A stretch of 49,602 nt of DNA from an uncultured Bacteriovoracaceae bacterium (GTDB taxonomy: Bacteria > Bdellovibrionota > Bacteriovoracia > Bacteriovoracales > Bacteriovoracaceae), in contig CALHBL010000101.1 in assembly GCA_937930825.1 (NCBI GenBank), forward strand, positions 1 through 49,602, read 5' to 3'. The position numbers and the translations under genes were made by a program. How positions within the stretch are numbered: the stretch's first letter is position 1; the number at the start of each line of letters is the position of its first letter. The notes below the pieces were generated by a model. That model did no database searches and was not told the DNA's origin. It saw only the letters and a list, made by a program, of their open reading frames with translations. Shown piece after piece: positions 9,101 to 17,116 of this stretch.

Positions 9101-9300
9101 CAGATAGTGATCCTTTCATTCAGCCAATGGCCTTAAGCTTTGCCTGGGGTCTATTCTTTGCCTCATTAGTGACACTCTTCTTTGTGCCTTGTAATTATCT
9201 GGTTTTTGAAAGAATAAAAGCGAGAATTTCAAAACTCATGAATAAGGGAGATGGCAATACTAGTAAAGGCAAGAGTATTCGTACTGCTCCTCAGCTTTAA
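6151..9300 (+). CDS. RND-family inner membrane efflux pump (AcrB/HAE1 type)
   Basis: A 1049-aa proton-driven transporter, full length for the family. The first transmembrane helix (about 12-32) is followed by the FPTVEFD segment and the PGSSSEDVE motif at the start of the porter domain. The proton-relay aspartates Asp398-Asp399 sit in TM4 (LGMLVDDSIIVAE); the second set of membrane helices begins near 850 and includes VVNDSIVLVSFINE. The C-terminus ends in a charged tail. Together with the TolC-like gene three bases upstream it should export small hydrophobic compounds or other substrates across both membranes; the substrate is not readable. A membrane-fusion adaptor must come from elsewhere. 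Its stop overlaps the convergent gene's stop. Confidence 0.92.
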   Translation: MKKMMEFFLERSLLVNLLTVMILLLGGISLYGLQKETFPTVEFDVIIVRTGYPGSSSEDVEKLITIPLEREIKTVNGIKELNALSAEGSSIIYMEVEPEANLDEVLEDVKNSIDGVQDLPDDATVPTVTSADNKRRGVLKVTLTGKNYNLLRVTSKKLRDELERVNGISLINLDGYRVDEIRVEIDPVRMNSFEVTVGEVYQAIRERNLNLSAGTIEDPTGDIIVRTVAEFDGPLDIENVVIVSNNSGRRVLVKDIGSVTRAPQKSGILQRSNGEQAIFLDVKAREQADILSTTEKLKEVTEDFFKSNSTEGVNFRYTDDLSYFVKRRLSVLRDNGVMGMILVFVTLLLFLNGRTSFITSMGAPIAFMVAFIIMDLMGLSINLISMFALILVLGMLVDDSIIVAEYYYQKLEEGLPPHEAARKAAFQTIKPVTATIATTMVAFGSLFFMGGIMGKFLWPVPAVVIICLVASLLECFFILPSHLADFCKLTSKKNKKRWYDTMTNWYGVILEKVLKAPWVILVSFAVIFIASLVMAKSMKFELFPGDDVRTVFLQMKGRVGVSLDITDEAVAKVEEMTLAELKKEELDQVKAQVGVLRGGNGNKTGSHYGSLIIYLTPPGDRDRSTDEILTALTNKAKKLTPDYVITTTKVQGGPPKGEAVDIQLTSDSLLDLKKASHTIRERLEKTAGVIAPEVDFETGKEQIVIKVNEAEAKRLGLTTRQIALEVRRILSGDSITEIRESEEDIEVKLLFDEEARSKVESLMLLHLVNNQGRRIPLKRVVTLGKQPGAFVIRRLNRKRIISVTADIDKKITTPVAIAKSFKPVVEEILKETPSVSYSFGGENKDTKESMLRLAKSGVMALGAIFIILVIMFNSLMHPIVVMSAIPLGLIGVIWTFKFAGQSLGFMALMGVVALIGVVVNDSIVLVSFINEKREEYKDDLPRAVFEASKSRFRAVILTTITTVAGLIPIAHPNISTLLSFGANTDSDPFIQPMALSFAWGLFFASLVTLFFVPCNYLVFERIKARISKLMNKGDGNTSKGKSIRTAPQL

Positions 9301-9314
9301 GCTTCAAGAGGAGC
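9286..9314. other. Inverted repeat at the convergent gene ends
   Basis: GCTCCTC (9286-9292) and GAGGAGC (9308-9314) flank the two overlapping stop codons. A hairpin here could limit read-through in both directions, but no T run follows on either strand, so calling it a terminator is uncertain. Confidence 0.35.
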
Positions 9315-10016
9315 AATGAGCCTTTCACATTGACCGCAGAACTCAATGGTCTTAAAGAGTTCCACTAGGCTTGAGGTCTGGGAGTCAAGAATGAAGCGGC
9401 ACATAGAACAGGAGTTGCCCTTAATTTTTGTGATAGGGTTATTGAAGCGGTGCTTTGTCCTAGCGAGCTGAAAAGACTTGAATAGATTCTCAGGAATATT
9501 TTGAGAAACTCTTTCTATTCTTTCATGGTATTTATCAATCTCAAGCTGCTCGACCTTCTGTATGTCATTAACTTCCTTTTTAATGACTTCTAGAGTTTCA
9601 AGTGAGCCTTGAAGAAATTCATCGTGTTCGTTAACAGCTGACTCTATTTCTTCAGAGTTAGTTAGTAAATTAAGAATCTCTTCTTCAAGAGCATCAACCT
9701 GAACTGAGCTCTCTCTAATTTGTTTTTCGAGTGCTTCCATCTGAGTATTTGTAGCTGCGGATGATAAATTGGTCTTAGCTTGCTTCAAGTTACTATCAAG
9801 GGTGAAGAGCTCTTTTTCTTTAGCTGCGGTAGTATCGCTTAGTTCTTCTAGAGATTTTAACAATTCCTCTTTCTCACCAGTCCTTGTAGAGCGCATGCGA
9901 TTGATCTGGTCAAGGCGAAGCTTCTCGGCTTCGATTCTATCCATATGTTTCTTTATAGAGACATCGAGTGACTGGATTTCTCTGAGTAAAGAGTAGCTCT
10001 GTAAATTTATTGTCAT
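9297..10016 (-). CDS. Coiled-coil C4 zinc-ribbon protein (CT398/FlgZ-like family)
   Basis: The protein is almost wholly long antiparallel coiled coil (about residues 5-180) followed by a zinc ribbon with two CxxC pairs, CSMC and CGQC, about 25 residues apart. This matches the CT398/HP0958 family; in Helicobacter HP0958 (FlgZ) aids flagellar and sigma-54 functions, but in most bacteria the role is unknown. I use the second ATG at 10016 (MTINLQ): the sequence around the first ATG (10028) supplies its GAGGA ribosome site, 7 bases ahead. The resulting length, 239 aa, fits the family. It is transcribed alone, converging on the efflux operon. Confidence 0.8.
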   Translation of the reverse strand: MTINLQSYSLLREIQSLDVSIKKHMDRIEAEKLRLDQINRMRSTRTGEKEELLKSLEELSDTTAAKEKELFTLDSNLKQAKTNLSSAATNTQMEALEKQIRESSVQVDALEEEILNLLTNSEEIESAVNEHDEFLQGSLETLEVIKKEVNDIQKVEQLEIDKYHERIERVSQNIPENLFKSFQLARTKHRFNNPITKIKGNSCSMCRFILDSQTSSLVELFKTIEFCGQCERLIAPLEA

Positions 10017-10153
10017 TAGATTCCTCATAAAGAGAGTGTTAATATATCGCTACTGTAAAGGAGTTCAAGTCGCTTGGCCTTGAACCTCAGTACCATTCGG
10101 GTATTTATCCGAGTTCAGGATTTTAGAGCACTAGTTCGTAATGAGGAGAATAG

Positions 10154-11152
10154 ATGAGAGGTAACTCTTTTGGCAAAATGATTTCGATTACTTCTTTTGG
10201 TGAGTCTCATGGTCCTGGGATTGGAGTCGTAGTTGACGGAGTGCCTCCAGGCCTAGACTTCTGCTTGGAAGATATGGCCGCTGAGCTTTTAAGGCGCGCG
10301 CCAGGACAGGTCGCAGGAACGACGGCAAGAAAAGAAAGTGATCTCCCAGAGGTTTTGTCGGGTATTTTTAACAAGAAAACTCTAGGCACGCCCATTGCTG
10401 TTCTTATTAGAAATACCAATCAGAAGAGTGAGGACTATAAGGAATTGGAGTCCCAGTATCGTCCTGGTCATGCGGATGAAACGACAATTCAAAAGTATGG
10501 AGTGCGGGATCACCGGGGTGGGGGCCGCTCCTCTGGACGTGAAACAATCTCTAGAGTTGTAGGCGGCTATTTTGCTGGACTTATGATTCCTAATATTATG
10601 GTTAAGGGCTTCGTGACCAAAATGGGTCCTTTTGAGTTTGATGGTATACCCAAAGACCTGAGTGCCGATTTCTCACCTTACCACTTTCCCAATACCGGCA
10701 AGAATGATGAGATACGAGACTACTTACTTGACCTGAAGAAGAATGGTGAAAGTAGGGGGGGGAAGGTTTGTATCATCGCTCAAAATATGATGGCCGGTTT
10801 AGGTGAGCCAGCTTTTGACAAACTAAAGGCCGACTTAGCCAAAGCTCTGCTCTCTATTGGAGCCGTGGTAAGTTTTAGCTTTGGACTTGGTGAGGAGATG
10901 GCCAATTTAGAGGGGAGTTTAGTTTCTAAAGACAGAGCTAACTTCGGAGGCATTGAGGGGGGGATCTCCAATGGTGACGATCTCTATTTAAAGATTACAT
11001 TTAAACCAACGAGTACAGTTGGCGACAAGGCTAAAGCTGGTCGCCATGACCCCTGCATAATTCCACGGGCAATTCCAGTTGTTGAAGCAATGGTGAAATT
11101 AGTGCTAGCAGATCACTTTTTGAGGCAAAGAGCATATGAAAACTTTAGTTAG
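10154..11152 (+). CDS. aroC: Chorismate synthase
   Basis: Final step of the shikimate pathway: removes phosphate from 5-enolpyruvylshikimate-3-phosphate to give chorismate, using reduced FMN. The 332-aa protein has the FGESHGPGIG signature (His19), RPGHAD with His106, and the DHRGGGRSSGRET signature around 119-131, and ends with the RHDPCIIPRAIPVVEAM block. It is slightly shorter than usual at the C-terminus, after the conserved core. A strong GAGGAG ribosome site precedes the ATG. It is first of three overlapping genes; its end overlaps aroB by 17 bases, so the three enzymes should be made together. Confidence 0.96.
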   Translation: MRGNSFGKMISITSFGESHGPGIGVVVDGVPPGLDFCLEDMAAELLRRAPGQVAGTTARKESDLPEVLSGIFNKKTLGTPIAVLIRNTNQKSEDYKELESQYRPGHADETTIQKYGVRDHRGGGRSSGRETISRVVGGYFAGLMIPNIMVKGFVTKMGPFEFDGIPKDLSADFSPYHFPNTGKNDEIRDYLLDLKKNGESRGGKVCIIAQNMMAGLGEPAFDKLKADLAKALLSIGAVVSFSFGLGEEMANLEGSLVSKDRANFGGIEGGISNGDDLYLKITFKPTSTVGDKAKAGRHDPCIIPRAIPVVEAMVKLVLADHFLRQRAYENFS

Positions 11153-12161
11153 TGAAGAGAATCTTCTCTCTATAAAAGAGAGATTGAAAGAAATTAAAAG
11201 TGATCAGCTCTTGGTAGTCGTAGATAGTAGAGTATGGCATCTCTATTCTAAAGATCTCGAAAACTGCATTAATGACTATCCCAATCTGATTCTCTTAAAA
11301 ACTCCCGAAGGAGAAAAGGCCAAGACTTTCGAGGAATTCGAAATAGGCATTGAATACTTTTTAGAAAAAGGTGTTCATCGAGGCGCTCACCTCATTACTA
11401 TTGGAGGGGGGGCAACGAGTGACTTTGGAGGTTTTATCGCCTCTTCGTTACTTAGAGGTATCTCTTGGTCTGTCATTCCAACAACTCTCTTAAGTATGGT
11501 TGATGCTTCTATCGGCGGCAAGACTGGAATTAATTCAAAGCATGGAAAAAATCTTGTGGGTGCATTCCATCTTCCTGATCATGTCTGGTTAAACAGCTCC
11601 TTTTTAGATACCTTAGCAGAAGTCGAAGTTGATAGTGGGAAAGGCGAGATTATTAAATACGGTTTCTTGTGCTTAAGTATAGCTAGGGCGCTTGAAAAAG
11701 ATTTCTCGCTCAATGAAGTCATAAAATTATGTGCTTTAGAAAAACAAAGAATAGTAAGTGAAGATTTTAAAGAAGCTGGTTCAAGAATAGCACTAAACTT
11801 TGGTCATACCTTTGGGCATGCACTTGAAAAAATTTATAACTTACCCCACGGAATTGCTATTTTTTGGGGAATGGCCTTGATCTTTAAGTTCTTTGACCAA
11901 GGAGAGTTCCTCTCAAAACTGAGATCTTTTGAGAAGGGTGTTGGAGCAAATTTCGGAAATCCGCCTTGGCTGAATAAGACCTTCCCTATTGAAGAGATAA
12001 TGGACTTTGTTAGTAAAGATAAGAAGAAACGAAGTGAGGGATCTCTAGAATTTGTACTCATAGATGAAGTGGGAAAGTCGTCAACCCGCTGCCTCAGTTT
12101 AGAAGACTGCCGAAAGAAATTAGAAGGGATGAGAGATGAGCTTAGATCATTCACATTTTGA
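11136..12161 (+). CDS. aroB: 3-dehydroquinate synthase
   Basis: Second step of the shikimate pathway: cyclises DAHP to 3-dehydroquinate with NAD and a divalent metal. The 341-aa protein carries the NAD-binding GGGATSDFGGF (90-100), the VIPTTLLSMVDASIGGKTGI block (114-132), metal-ligand candidates Glu171 in GEIIKYG and His224/His228 in NFGHTFGHALE, and His238. The usual HGEAV block reads PHGIAI, so the glutamate after His-Gly is replaced by isoleucine; the metal histidine is kept. The gene overlaps aroC (17 bases) and aroA (26 bases). Other shikimate enzymes (aroD, aroE, aroK) are not in this window. Confidence 0.95.
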   Translation: MKTLVSEENLLSIKERLKEIKSDQLLVVVDSRVWHLYSKDLENCINDYPNLILLKTPEGEKAKTFEEFEIGIEYFLEKGVHRGAHLITIGGGATSDFGGFIASSLLRGISWSVIPTTLLSMVDASIGGKTGINSKHGKNLVGAFHLPDHVWLNSSFLDTLAEVEVDSGKGEIIKYGFLCLSIARALEKDFSLNEVIKLCALEKQRIVSEDFKEAGSRIALNFGHTFGHALEKIYNLPHGIAIFWGMALIFKFFDQGEFLSKLRSFEKGVGANFGNPPWLNKTFPIEEIMDFVSKDKKKRSEGSLEFVLIDEVGKSSTRCLSLEDCRKKLEGMRDELRSFTF

Positions 12162-13347
12162 AGTTATAAGAAAACCTTTTATAAAAGAGATAAATATTCC
12201 AAGCTCTAAGAGTTATGCTAATCGGCTGCTTATTTTGGCGGCCATTTCACGTGATGATATTTTAGTAGAGAATCTTCCTCTTTCAACAGATGTATCTCTC
12301 ATGCTGAGCTGCTTAAAGCAAATCGGCCTTATGTTAGAGTACTGCGAAGAGGGAGTTTATATAAAGGGCTCCTTTCCTGAGTGTGAAAAAGAGGGACCTC
12401 ATATTCTAATGACTGGTGATGGTGGCACAACCAATAGATTCTTATGCAGCTTACTTTCTAGAGGAAAGCAGAAATATATTCTTCGAGCAAGTGGCCATAT
12501 GCTAAAACGGCCAATGCTACCCATGCTCAAGGCATTAGAGGAATTAGGTGTAAGGACAACCTATGAGTCTGAGAATGAGTGGATCACAATCCAAGGTCCA
12601 ATTAGTAATCTAAAGCAAGTGAATGTTGATGCAAGTGAGACAACGCAATTCTTAACCTCTGTCAGCCTAGGCCTTGCTGATTTAGATATAAAGGTAGAGC
12701 CCAAGAATTTAAAAGTTTCTCTTCCCTATTGGAAGCTAACTCAGAAACTAAGAGATGACTTTCAGTCAAAGTGCTTAAGTTATTTTAACCCCGTAGACTT
12801 TAGTTCCTTGACCTACCCCTTAGCTCTTGCGGCCGTTGGGGGAGAAGTAACGATCAACAATTGCAGTCAGGTAGATGAGTTGCAGGCCGATAGTGCCTTC
12901 ATTGGGCTTTTGGAAAAAATGGGTGCTCAGGTAAAATGGAGTAAGAAGGGACTTACTGTTAAGCATGATCAACTAAGACCGATAAATTTTGATGGCTCAC
13001 AATGTCCTGATGCCGTTCCAACGATTCTATTTGTTTGCTGTTTTTGTACGGGTGAGAGCAGGATATTCAATCTAGAGGTGCTCACCCATAAAGAGTGTGA
13101 TCGCTTCTTGGAAATGATTAGAATGCTAGAGGCATTTGGAGCTTCTTTAGAAGTAGACAAAGATAATTATGAAATTATCGTAAAGGGCCCTCTTTCTTCT
13201 TGCGAGGCACTAGATTATAATCCTCCCGCTGACCATCGCATGGTTATGGTGGCCTACCTCTTTCAAAGATCATTAGGCGGTGGAAAGCTGACTAATACTC
13301 AACATGTGGCCAAATCTTTTTCAAGCTTCTTTGATGTAATGGAATAA
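12136..13347 (+). CDS. aroA: 3-phosphoshikimate 1-carboxyvinyltransferase (EPSP synthase)
   Basis: Transfers enolpyruvate from PEP to shikimate-3-phosphate, the step before AroC. The 403-aa protein shows the substrate-binding SSKSYANR (23-30, Lys25), GDGGTTNRFL (94-103), the DASETTQFLTS block near 165-175, the catalytic-region CPDAVPTI with Asp292, and the C-terminal DHRMVMV. It is at the short end for the family but all core blocks are present; GDGGTT instead of the common GNAGT(A/T) marks it as a divergent class. It is the last gene of the aroCBA operon; a 25-bp palindrome lies 24 bases past the stop. Confidence 0.94.
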   Translation: MSLDHSHFEVIRKPFIKEINIPSSKSYANRLLILAAISRDDILVENLPLSTDVSLMLSCLKQIGLMLEYCEEGVYIKGSFPECEKEGPHILMTGDGGTTNRFLCSLLSRGKQKYILRASGHMLKRPMLPMLKALEELGVRTTYESENEWITIQGPISNLKQVNVDASETTQFLTSVSLGLADLDIKVEPKNLKVSLPYWKLTQKLRDDFQSKCLSYFNPVDFSSLTYPLALAAVGGEVTINNCSQVDELQADSAFIGLLEKMGAQVKWSKKGLTVKHDQLRPINFDGSQCPDAVPTILFVCCFCTGESRIFNLEVLTHKECDRFLEMIRMLEAFGASLEVDKDNYEIIVKGPLSSCEALDYNPPADHRMVMVAYLFQRSLGGGKLTNTQHVAKSFSSFFDVME

Positions 13348-13370
13348 TAAAGTTATATAGTCCACCTGTA

Positions 13371-13395
13371 TGAGTTTTCAAGTATTGAAAACTCA
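13371..13395. other. Perfect 11-bp inverted repeat after aroA
   Basis: TGAGTTTTCAA and TTGAAAACTCA (13371-13381 and 13385-13395) are separated by three bases. The hairpin would be stable, but no T run follows, so it is either a weak terminator of the aro operon, an RNA-end stabiliser or an operator for the next gene. Confidence 0.5.
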
Positions 13396-13510
13396 GCCAA
13401 AGACTTGTAAGGCCGAATTGCTTTGTAATTTATTCAAAATGAAGTATGGTGTTGGCCATTCTATTAAGAAATCGCTACGCCTGTGAATCATTTAAAGAAA
13501 AGGAAGTTTA

Positions 13511-13837
13511 ATGAAGGTTTTAATAATATTGTGTCTACAATTGCTTATGTTTAATTCACTATATGCTCAAGGTATAGTCCAGACTTGTCCTGAAGGATCT
13601 GTGAAGATGACTACTAATCTTTGGATGGTTGATCCAGCGGACTGGAGTAATGATCCTGTAGGAACGACTGGTTTTTTGGCCCAGTGGTATGACGTTAGAG
13701 TTTATATTGACTATGTTTCTGAAGGAATTGCTTTAAAAGAAGGACCGAAGCAAACATTTTGCTTAAAGTCTGAAAGTTATGATTGTTGGCCAAATGAAGG
13801 TGAATGTGCCGAAAATACAATTGTGAAGTTACTATAA
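13511..13837 (+). CDS. Small secreted protein, unknown function
   Basis: A 108-aa protein starting with a clear signal peptide (MKVLIILCLQLLMFNSLYAQ, cleavage likely after YA). The mature part of about 89 residues has cysteines at CPEG, FCLKS, DCWP and ECAEN, an even set that could form two disulphides, and is rich in tryptophan, tyrosine and acidic residues. A GGAAG ribosome site precedes the ATG. It stands alone between the aro operon and a strong bidirectional terminator. I do not recognise the family. Confidence 0.65.
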   Translation: MKVLIILCLQLLMFNSLYAQGIVQTCPEGSVKMTTNLWMVDPADWSNDPVGTTGFLAQWYDVRVYIDYVSEGIALKEGPKQTFCLKSESYDCWPNEGECAENTIVKLL

Positions 13838-13850
13838 TTAAATTTCAAAG

Positions 13851-13882
13851 AGGGCCCTTTCTTATCGAAAAGGCCCTTTAAG
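13851..13882. terminator. Bidirectional hairpin terminator
   Basis: AGGGCC (13851-13856) pairs with GGCCCT (13872-13877), with TTTC/GAAA extending the stem inside. TTTAAGT follows on the plus strand, and CTTTGAAATTT on the minus strand. It sits exactly between the converging gene 13511-13837 and the minus-strand exporter operon. Confidence 0.7.
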
Positions 13883-13884
13883 TA

Positions 13885-14358
13885 TTAGCTGATATAGGCA
13901 GAAAGCTCTTTCTTACTTTTAAAATCTAGGCTTTGCCAGTCTTCAATCCTAAAAATATCTCCTGCTAAATCTTGAATAGTGATAATTCCACTTTCTAGTA
14001 CTTCAGGCCAATCTTCTAGTTTTGTTTGAAAAACTCTCTCTCCTTGTTCTGTCACAACATGAAATTGCCTTAGTTCAATATCTTCTTCAATTTTTTTAAC
14101 CTGACTAACTTTCAAGACAAATTGAGAAAAATTGAGCTCTTCTTGTATAAGCCGCTGTGAAGTCTCATCAAGTTCATTTATATCTTTAATAAGATAGACT
14201 TCATTATCATCGCTATCTCTTAAGGATAGAAACTCATCAGGCCCAGACCATGGAAAGCATTGCTTTATGGAAACCTCAGTATCAGAACTTTCATGACTCA
14301 CACAAAGAATGCCATTTTTTCCTCTTCTTAGATTCAGCTCATTTTTATTTTTATTCAT
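13885..14358 (-). CDS. DUF1854-family protein, partner of an ABC exporter
   Basis: A 157-aa soluble protein. The ATG at 14358 is preferred over one at 14403 because AAGGAGGAG lies 6 bases before it and it avoids overlapping the ABC gene. The sequence fits DUF1854: an N-terminal strand pair, then FLSLRDSDDNEVYLIKDI, LDETSQRLIQEEL, a core beta domain, and the ending DIFRIEDWQSLD. In annotation pipelines this domain is tied to an ABC transporter next to cyanophycin genes, but no cyanophycin synthetase or cyanophycinase is visible here. It follows the ABC gene by 13 bases and is last in the operon. It could be a regulatory or substrate-handling subunit of the exporter; that is inference. Confidence 0.75.
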   Translation of the reverse strand: MNKNKNELNLRRGKNGILCVSHESSDTEVSIKQCFPWSGPDEFLSLRDSDDNEVYLIKDINELDETSQRLIQEELNFSQFVLKVSQVKKIEEDIELRQFHVVTEQGERVFQTKLEDWPEVLESGIITIQDLAGDIFRIEDWQSLDFKSKKELSAYIS

Positions 14359-14371
14359 AACTCCTCCTTTA

Positions 14372-16708
14372 TTATTGAAGTGTTTGAGTAATAAATCCTT
14401 CACTCATTTCTTGCTGCATTTGGTGAAGTTTCGCATACTCCCCCTTTTTCTCTAGTAGTTCTAGGTGTGTGCCTTGCTCAGTAATACTACCCTTACCAAT
14501 AACGAAGATTCGATCCGCTTTTCTGAGAGTTGATAATCGATGAGCAATGGCAAATACCGTTCTCCCTTGAATGAGCTTATCTAAGGCATCCTGGATATTT
14601 CTCTCTGTCTCTGTATCAACCGCAGATGTTGCTTCATCCAAAATCAAAACTCTTGGATTAGCAAGAACAGCTCTTGCGATACTGACTCTCTGTCTTTCGC
14701 CACCGGATAGAGTATGACCTCGCTCTCCAATAACAGTGTCGTACCCTAAGGGAAGTTTGCCGATGAAGTTATGAGCATTTGCGATCTTCGCAGCTTCAAT
14801 AATCTCGCTGACAGTTGCCGAAGGAGAACTGTAAGAAATATTATCCCTAATACTTCCGTGGAAGAGATATGGCTCTTGTAAAACCATTCCCACCTGTTTT
14901 CTAAAAGGGCCAATGGCAAGATCTCTTAGATCAATTCCATCAATTAGAATTTGACCACCATTGACGTCATAGAACCTAGTGATGAGCTTCGTTATGGTCG
15001 ATTTTCCGCCTCCACTTGAGCCAACAAAGCCTATCATCTCACCTGGTTTTACTTTAAAACTTAAGTCTTGAATGATTGGTCTAATACCGTCATAGCTAAA
15101 GAATACATTCTTAAACTCGATTCTTCCTTCAAGTTTCCCCACATTTAGAGGGAGTTCTCTCTCAGCTATAGTCGCTCTTGTGTCAAAAACTTCAAATATT
15201 CTATAAGCTGAAGAAAGAGCTCTGTTGAGCATTCTCGCTACTTGACCTAAAGTTTCAATCGGCTGCGCAAACATTGTCATATACAGCAAGAAAGAAACAA
15301 AAGTTCCAGCAGTAAGCGTATCACCACTTCCCCTTGGTCCAATAAGTCTTGGCATAGCGAAAATCCATACTGTTGTGACTATAAGTTGGAAAGAAAGCAT
15401 TAGTAATGGCCAGAATTTTGTCCACTCACTATGAATGCCATTGAATTCGCTTGTCACTGACTCATTAGCTCTTTTGAATCTTTTGATCTCCTTTCTTTCT
15501 TGATTAAAGGCCTTAACAACTTGAATGCCTGGAATCGTATCAGATAGTACAGACGTTAAGTTAGACCACTTTCTCCAAGCTTTAAGGAATAGTATCTTCA
15601 TTCGCTCTCCATGAGAGTAAATTGCGAAGAGAAGAAGCGGAACAGGTAAGGCCATTACTAGTCCAAGCTTAAAATCTAGTGCCATAAGAACGGCCGATAA
15701 ACCAAGAAGTGTTAATACAGCAACACCAACCTCAATAACCCCAAAGGCAATAAAGTCCCAAATTCTGTCAGTATCTGAACTCACGCGACTAATGATCGAT
15801 CCTGTCTGCTTTTTAGAAAAGTAATCCATGCTAAGGGACTGAAGGTGTGAATAAAGCTCTTCTCTTAGATCCTTCGCAACTTTCTCTCCTAGAATACTCA
15901 TCTTATTTAAACGAATAAAAATAAAGAGCTCTCTTAGAATATAAGTTAGTGCTAATGCCGCCACCATAGTCCAGCCAATGGAACTTGCTTCTTTTAAAGA
16001 AAGACTACCATTTTGGAAGGGCTGGATAATATCATCCACTAACTTCCCAGAAAGGTAAGCAGGTACAAGACTTACTACTGTAGTTGCGACTGCACCAAGA
16101 GTACCTTGAATGAGCTCTCTTCTATAAGGAGCGAGGTAAGAGAGAAGACGCCAAAGTGTCTGAGAATTTTCAGTCGTGATGCTATTCTGCGCTTCCACGA
16201 TAGGCTTCATTATCGCCTTCTGATACTCCTCGTCAGCATTAAGGCCAGTGACGCTTTCTCTGCTTTTCTCTCTTTCCCAGTTTTCACAGAGGTATTTGAT
16301 GTGACCCATGATTACTTTCTGGCGATGAGTAAACTGAAATTTTGCAAGGGCCTTACTTTTACCAGCGCTCATAAAAACCAAGCTCGTGCAAGAAAGAGAT
16401 CTCACTTCTCTTATGTCAGAAATTTCACTGAGCATAAAAGAGTTTGCAATTGAGAAACTTCGTTCTGTGCTGCCAGTTATCGTTACCACATGAGTATTTG
16501 TTAAAATAAGCCATGAGTTTTCAAGCTTAAGCTGATCATTCAAATCTATTAAAGCGTAGAGAGTAATCTTACCTAGCTCATGTTTTGTAATGAGCTCCTT
16601 TGCTTCTTCGTGCAGTTTTACCTCTTGGTTTAGGTAGCGTTTGATGAAGATCTCTTTTCTTTGGGCTTCTTTTTTACTTCGTTCTAATTTTTGTTCTAAT
16701 GTATTCAT
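14372..16708 (-). CDS. ABC exporter, fused permease-ATPase with N-terminal PH-like domain
   Basis: A 778-aa half-transporter. Residues 1-150 form an extra cytoplasmic domain with a PH/GRAM-like beta pattern (YALIDLNDQLKLENSWLILT). Six membrane helices span about 195-490 (type I exporter fold). The ATPase is complete: Walker A GSSGGGKST (563-571), Q-loop Gln611, signature LSGGE (667-671), Walker B VLILDE (687-692) and switch His722. It should work as a homodimer. There is no C39 peptidase domain. The upstream leader contains tandem AAAAGGATA copies that include the ribosome site. It lies between an 85-aa gene and a DUF1854 gene, a combination known from transporter pairs of unknown cargo. Confidence 0.88.
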   Translation of the reverse strand: MNTLEQKLERSKKEAQRKEIFIKRYLNQEVKLHEEAKELITKHELGKITLYALIDLNDQLKLENSWLILTNTHVVTITGSTERSFSIANSFMLSEISDIREVRSLSCTSLVFMSAGKSKALAKFQFTHRQKVIMGHIKYLCENWEREKSRESVTGLNADEEYQKAIMKPIVEAQNSITTENSQTLWRLLSYLAPYRRELIQGTLGAVATTVVSLVPAYLSGKLVDDIIQPFQNGSLSLKEASSIGWTMVAALALTYILRELFIFIRLNKMSILGEKVAKDLREELYSHLQSLSMDYFSKKQTGSIISRVSSDTDRIWDFIAFGVIEVGVAVLTLLGLSAVLMALDFKLGLVMALPVPLLLFAIYSHGERMKILFLKAWRKWSNLTSVLSDTIPGIQVVKAFNQERKEIKRFKRANESVTSEFNGIHSEWTKFWPLLMLSFQLIVTTVWIFAMPRLIGPRGSGDTLTAGTFVSFLLYMTMFAQPIETLGQVARMLNRALSSAYRIFEVFDTRATIAERELPLNVGKLEGRIEFKNVFFSYDGIRPIIQDLSFKVKPGEMIGFVGSSGGGKSTITKLITRFYDVNGGQILIDGIDLRDLAIGPFRKQVGMVLQEPYLFHGSIRDNISYSSPSATVSEIIEAAKIANAHNFIGKLPLGYDTVIGERGHTLSGGERQRVSIARAVLANPRVLILDEATSAVDTETERNIQDALDKLIQGRTVFAIAHRLSTLRKADRIFVIGKGSITEQGTHLELLEKKGEYAKLHQMQQEMSEGFITQTLQ

Positions 16709-16733
16709 ACTTTATCCTTTTATCCTTTTATCG

Positions 16734-16991
16734 TTATTTTAAATTGGGAGGATGTTGAAAGAGAGAATGCTCTGCTCTTACTTCAACCTCTCTACTTTTT
16801 CCCGGTGCTACGTTCTCGTAGATTCTGGGAGGGTTAACAAAGTACAAGAGTGCATCTTTAAATGCAGATAAGGCCTTTACTGCAAATACAGTGAAGAGCT
16901 TTACTGGCTTCTTAAGACTAAGGCTTGAACCTTGTGCTAATTTTTTAAATTCTTTTTCTAAATTCATATGATTCAGTTGTTCACGGAACAT
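16734..16991 (-). CDS. 85-aa protein of unknown function in the exporter operon
   Basis: Strong ribosome site (AAAGGAGA, 6 bases before the ATG) supports translation. The protein is basic in its first half, with an amphipathic or membrane-interacting stretch around residues 30-52 (LFTVFAVKALSAFKDALLYF), and has a polar C-terminus ending in HPPNLK. No signal peptide, cysteine or known motif. It lies 25 bases before the ABC gene and about 125 bases after the short peptide gene. It may be an accessory protein of the exporter, a second substrate peptide or a protection protein; I cannot decide between these from sequence. Confidence 0.6.
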   Translation of the reverse strand: MFREQLNHMNLEKEFKKLAQGSSLSLKKPVKLFTVFAVKALSAFKDALLYFVNPPRIYENVAPGKSREVEVRAEHSLFQHPPNLK

Positions 16992-17044
16992 AAAAATCTC
17001 CTTTTATGGTTAAATTCTAAGTAAATACGAGAAGGGTGTTAGAG

Positions 17045-17065
17045 AGTTGCTCGTTAAACGCAACT
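17045..17065 (-). other. Hairpin between peptide gene and downstream operon genes
   Basis: AGTTGC and GCAACT (17045-17050 and 17060-17065) can form a 6-bp stem. With no T run it is not a standard terminator, but its place between a short peptide gene and the transport genes would suit partial attenuation or RNA processing that favours the peptide message. Confidence 0.35.
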
Positions 17066-17116
17066 ACTCGCTAATCCAGTCTTGATTTCCTTTTAAATGT
17101 ACTTTTTATAATGTTG

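Noticed and set aside
16106-16453. A 115-codon plus-strand frame
   Set aside because: It is antisense to the ABC exporter, which has complete family motifs; no ribosome site of its own.
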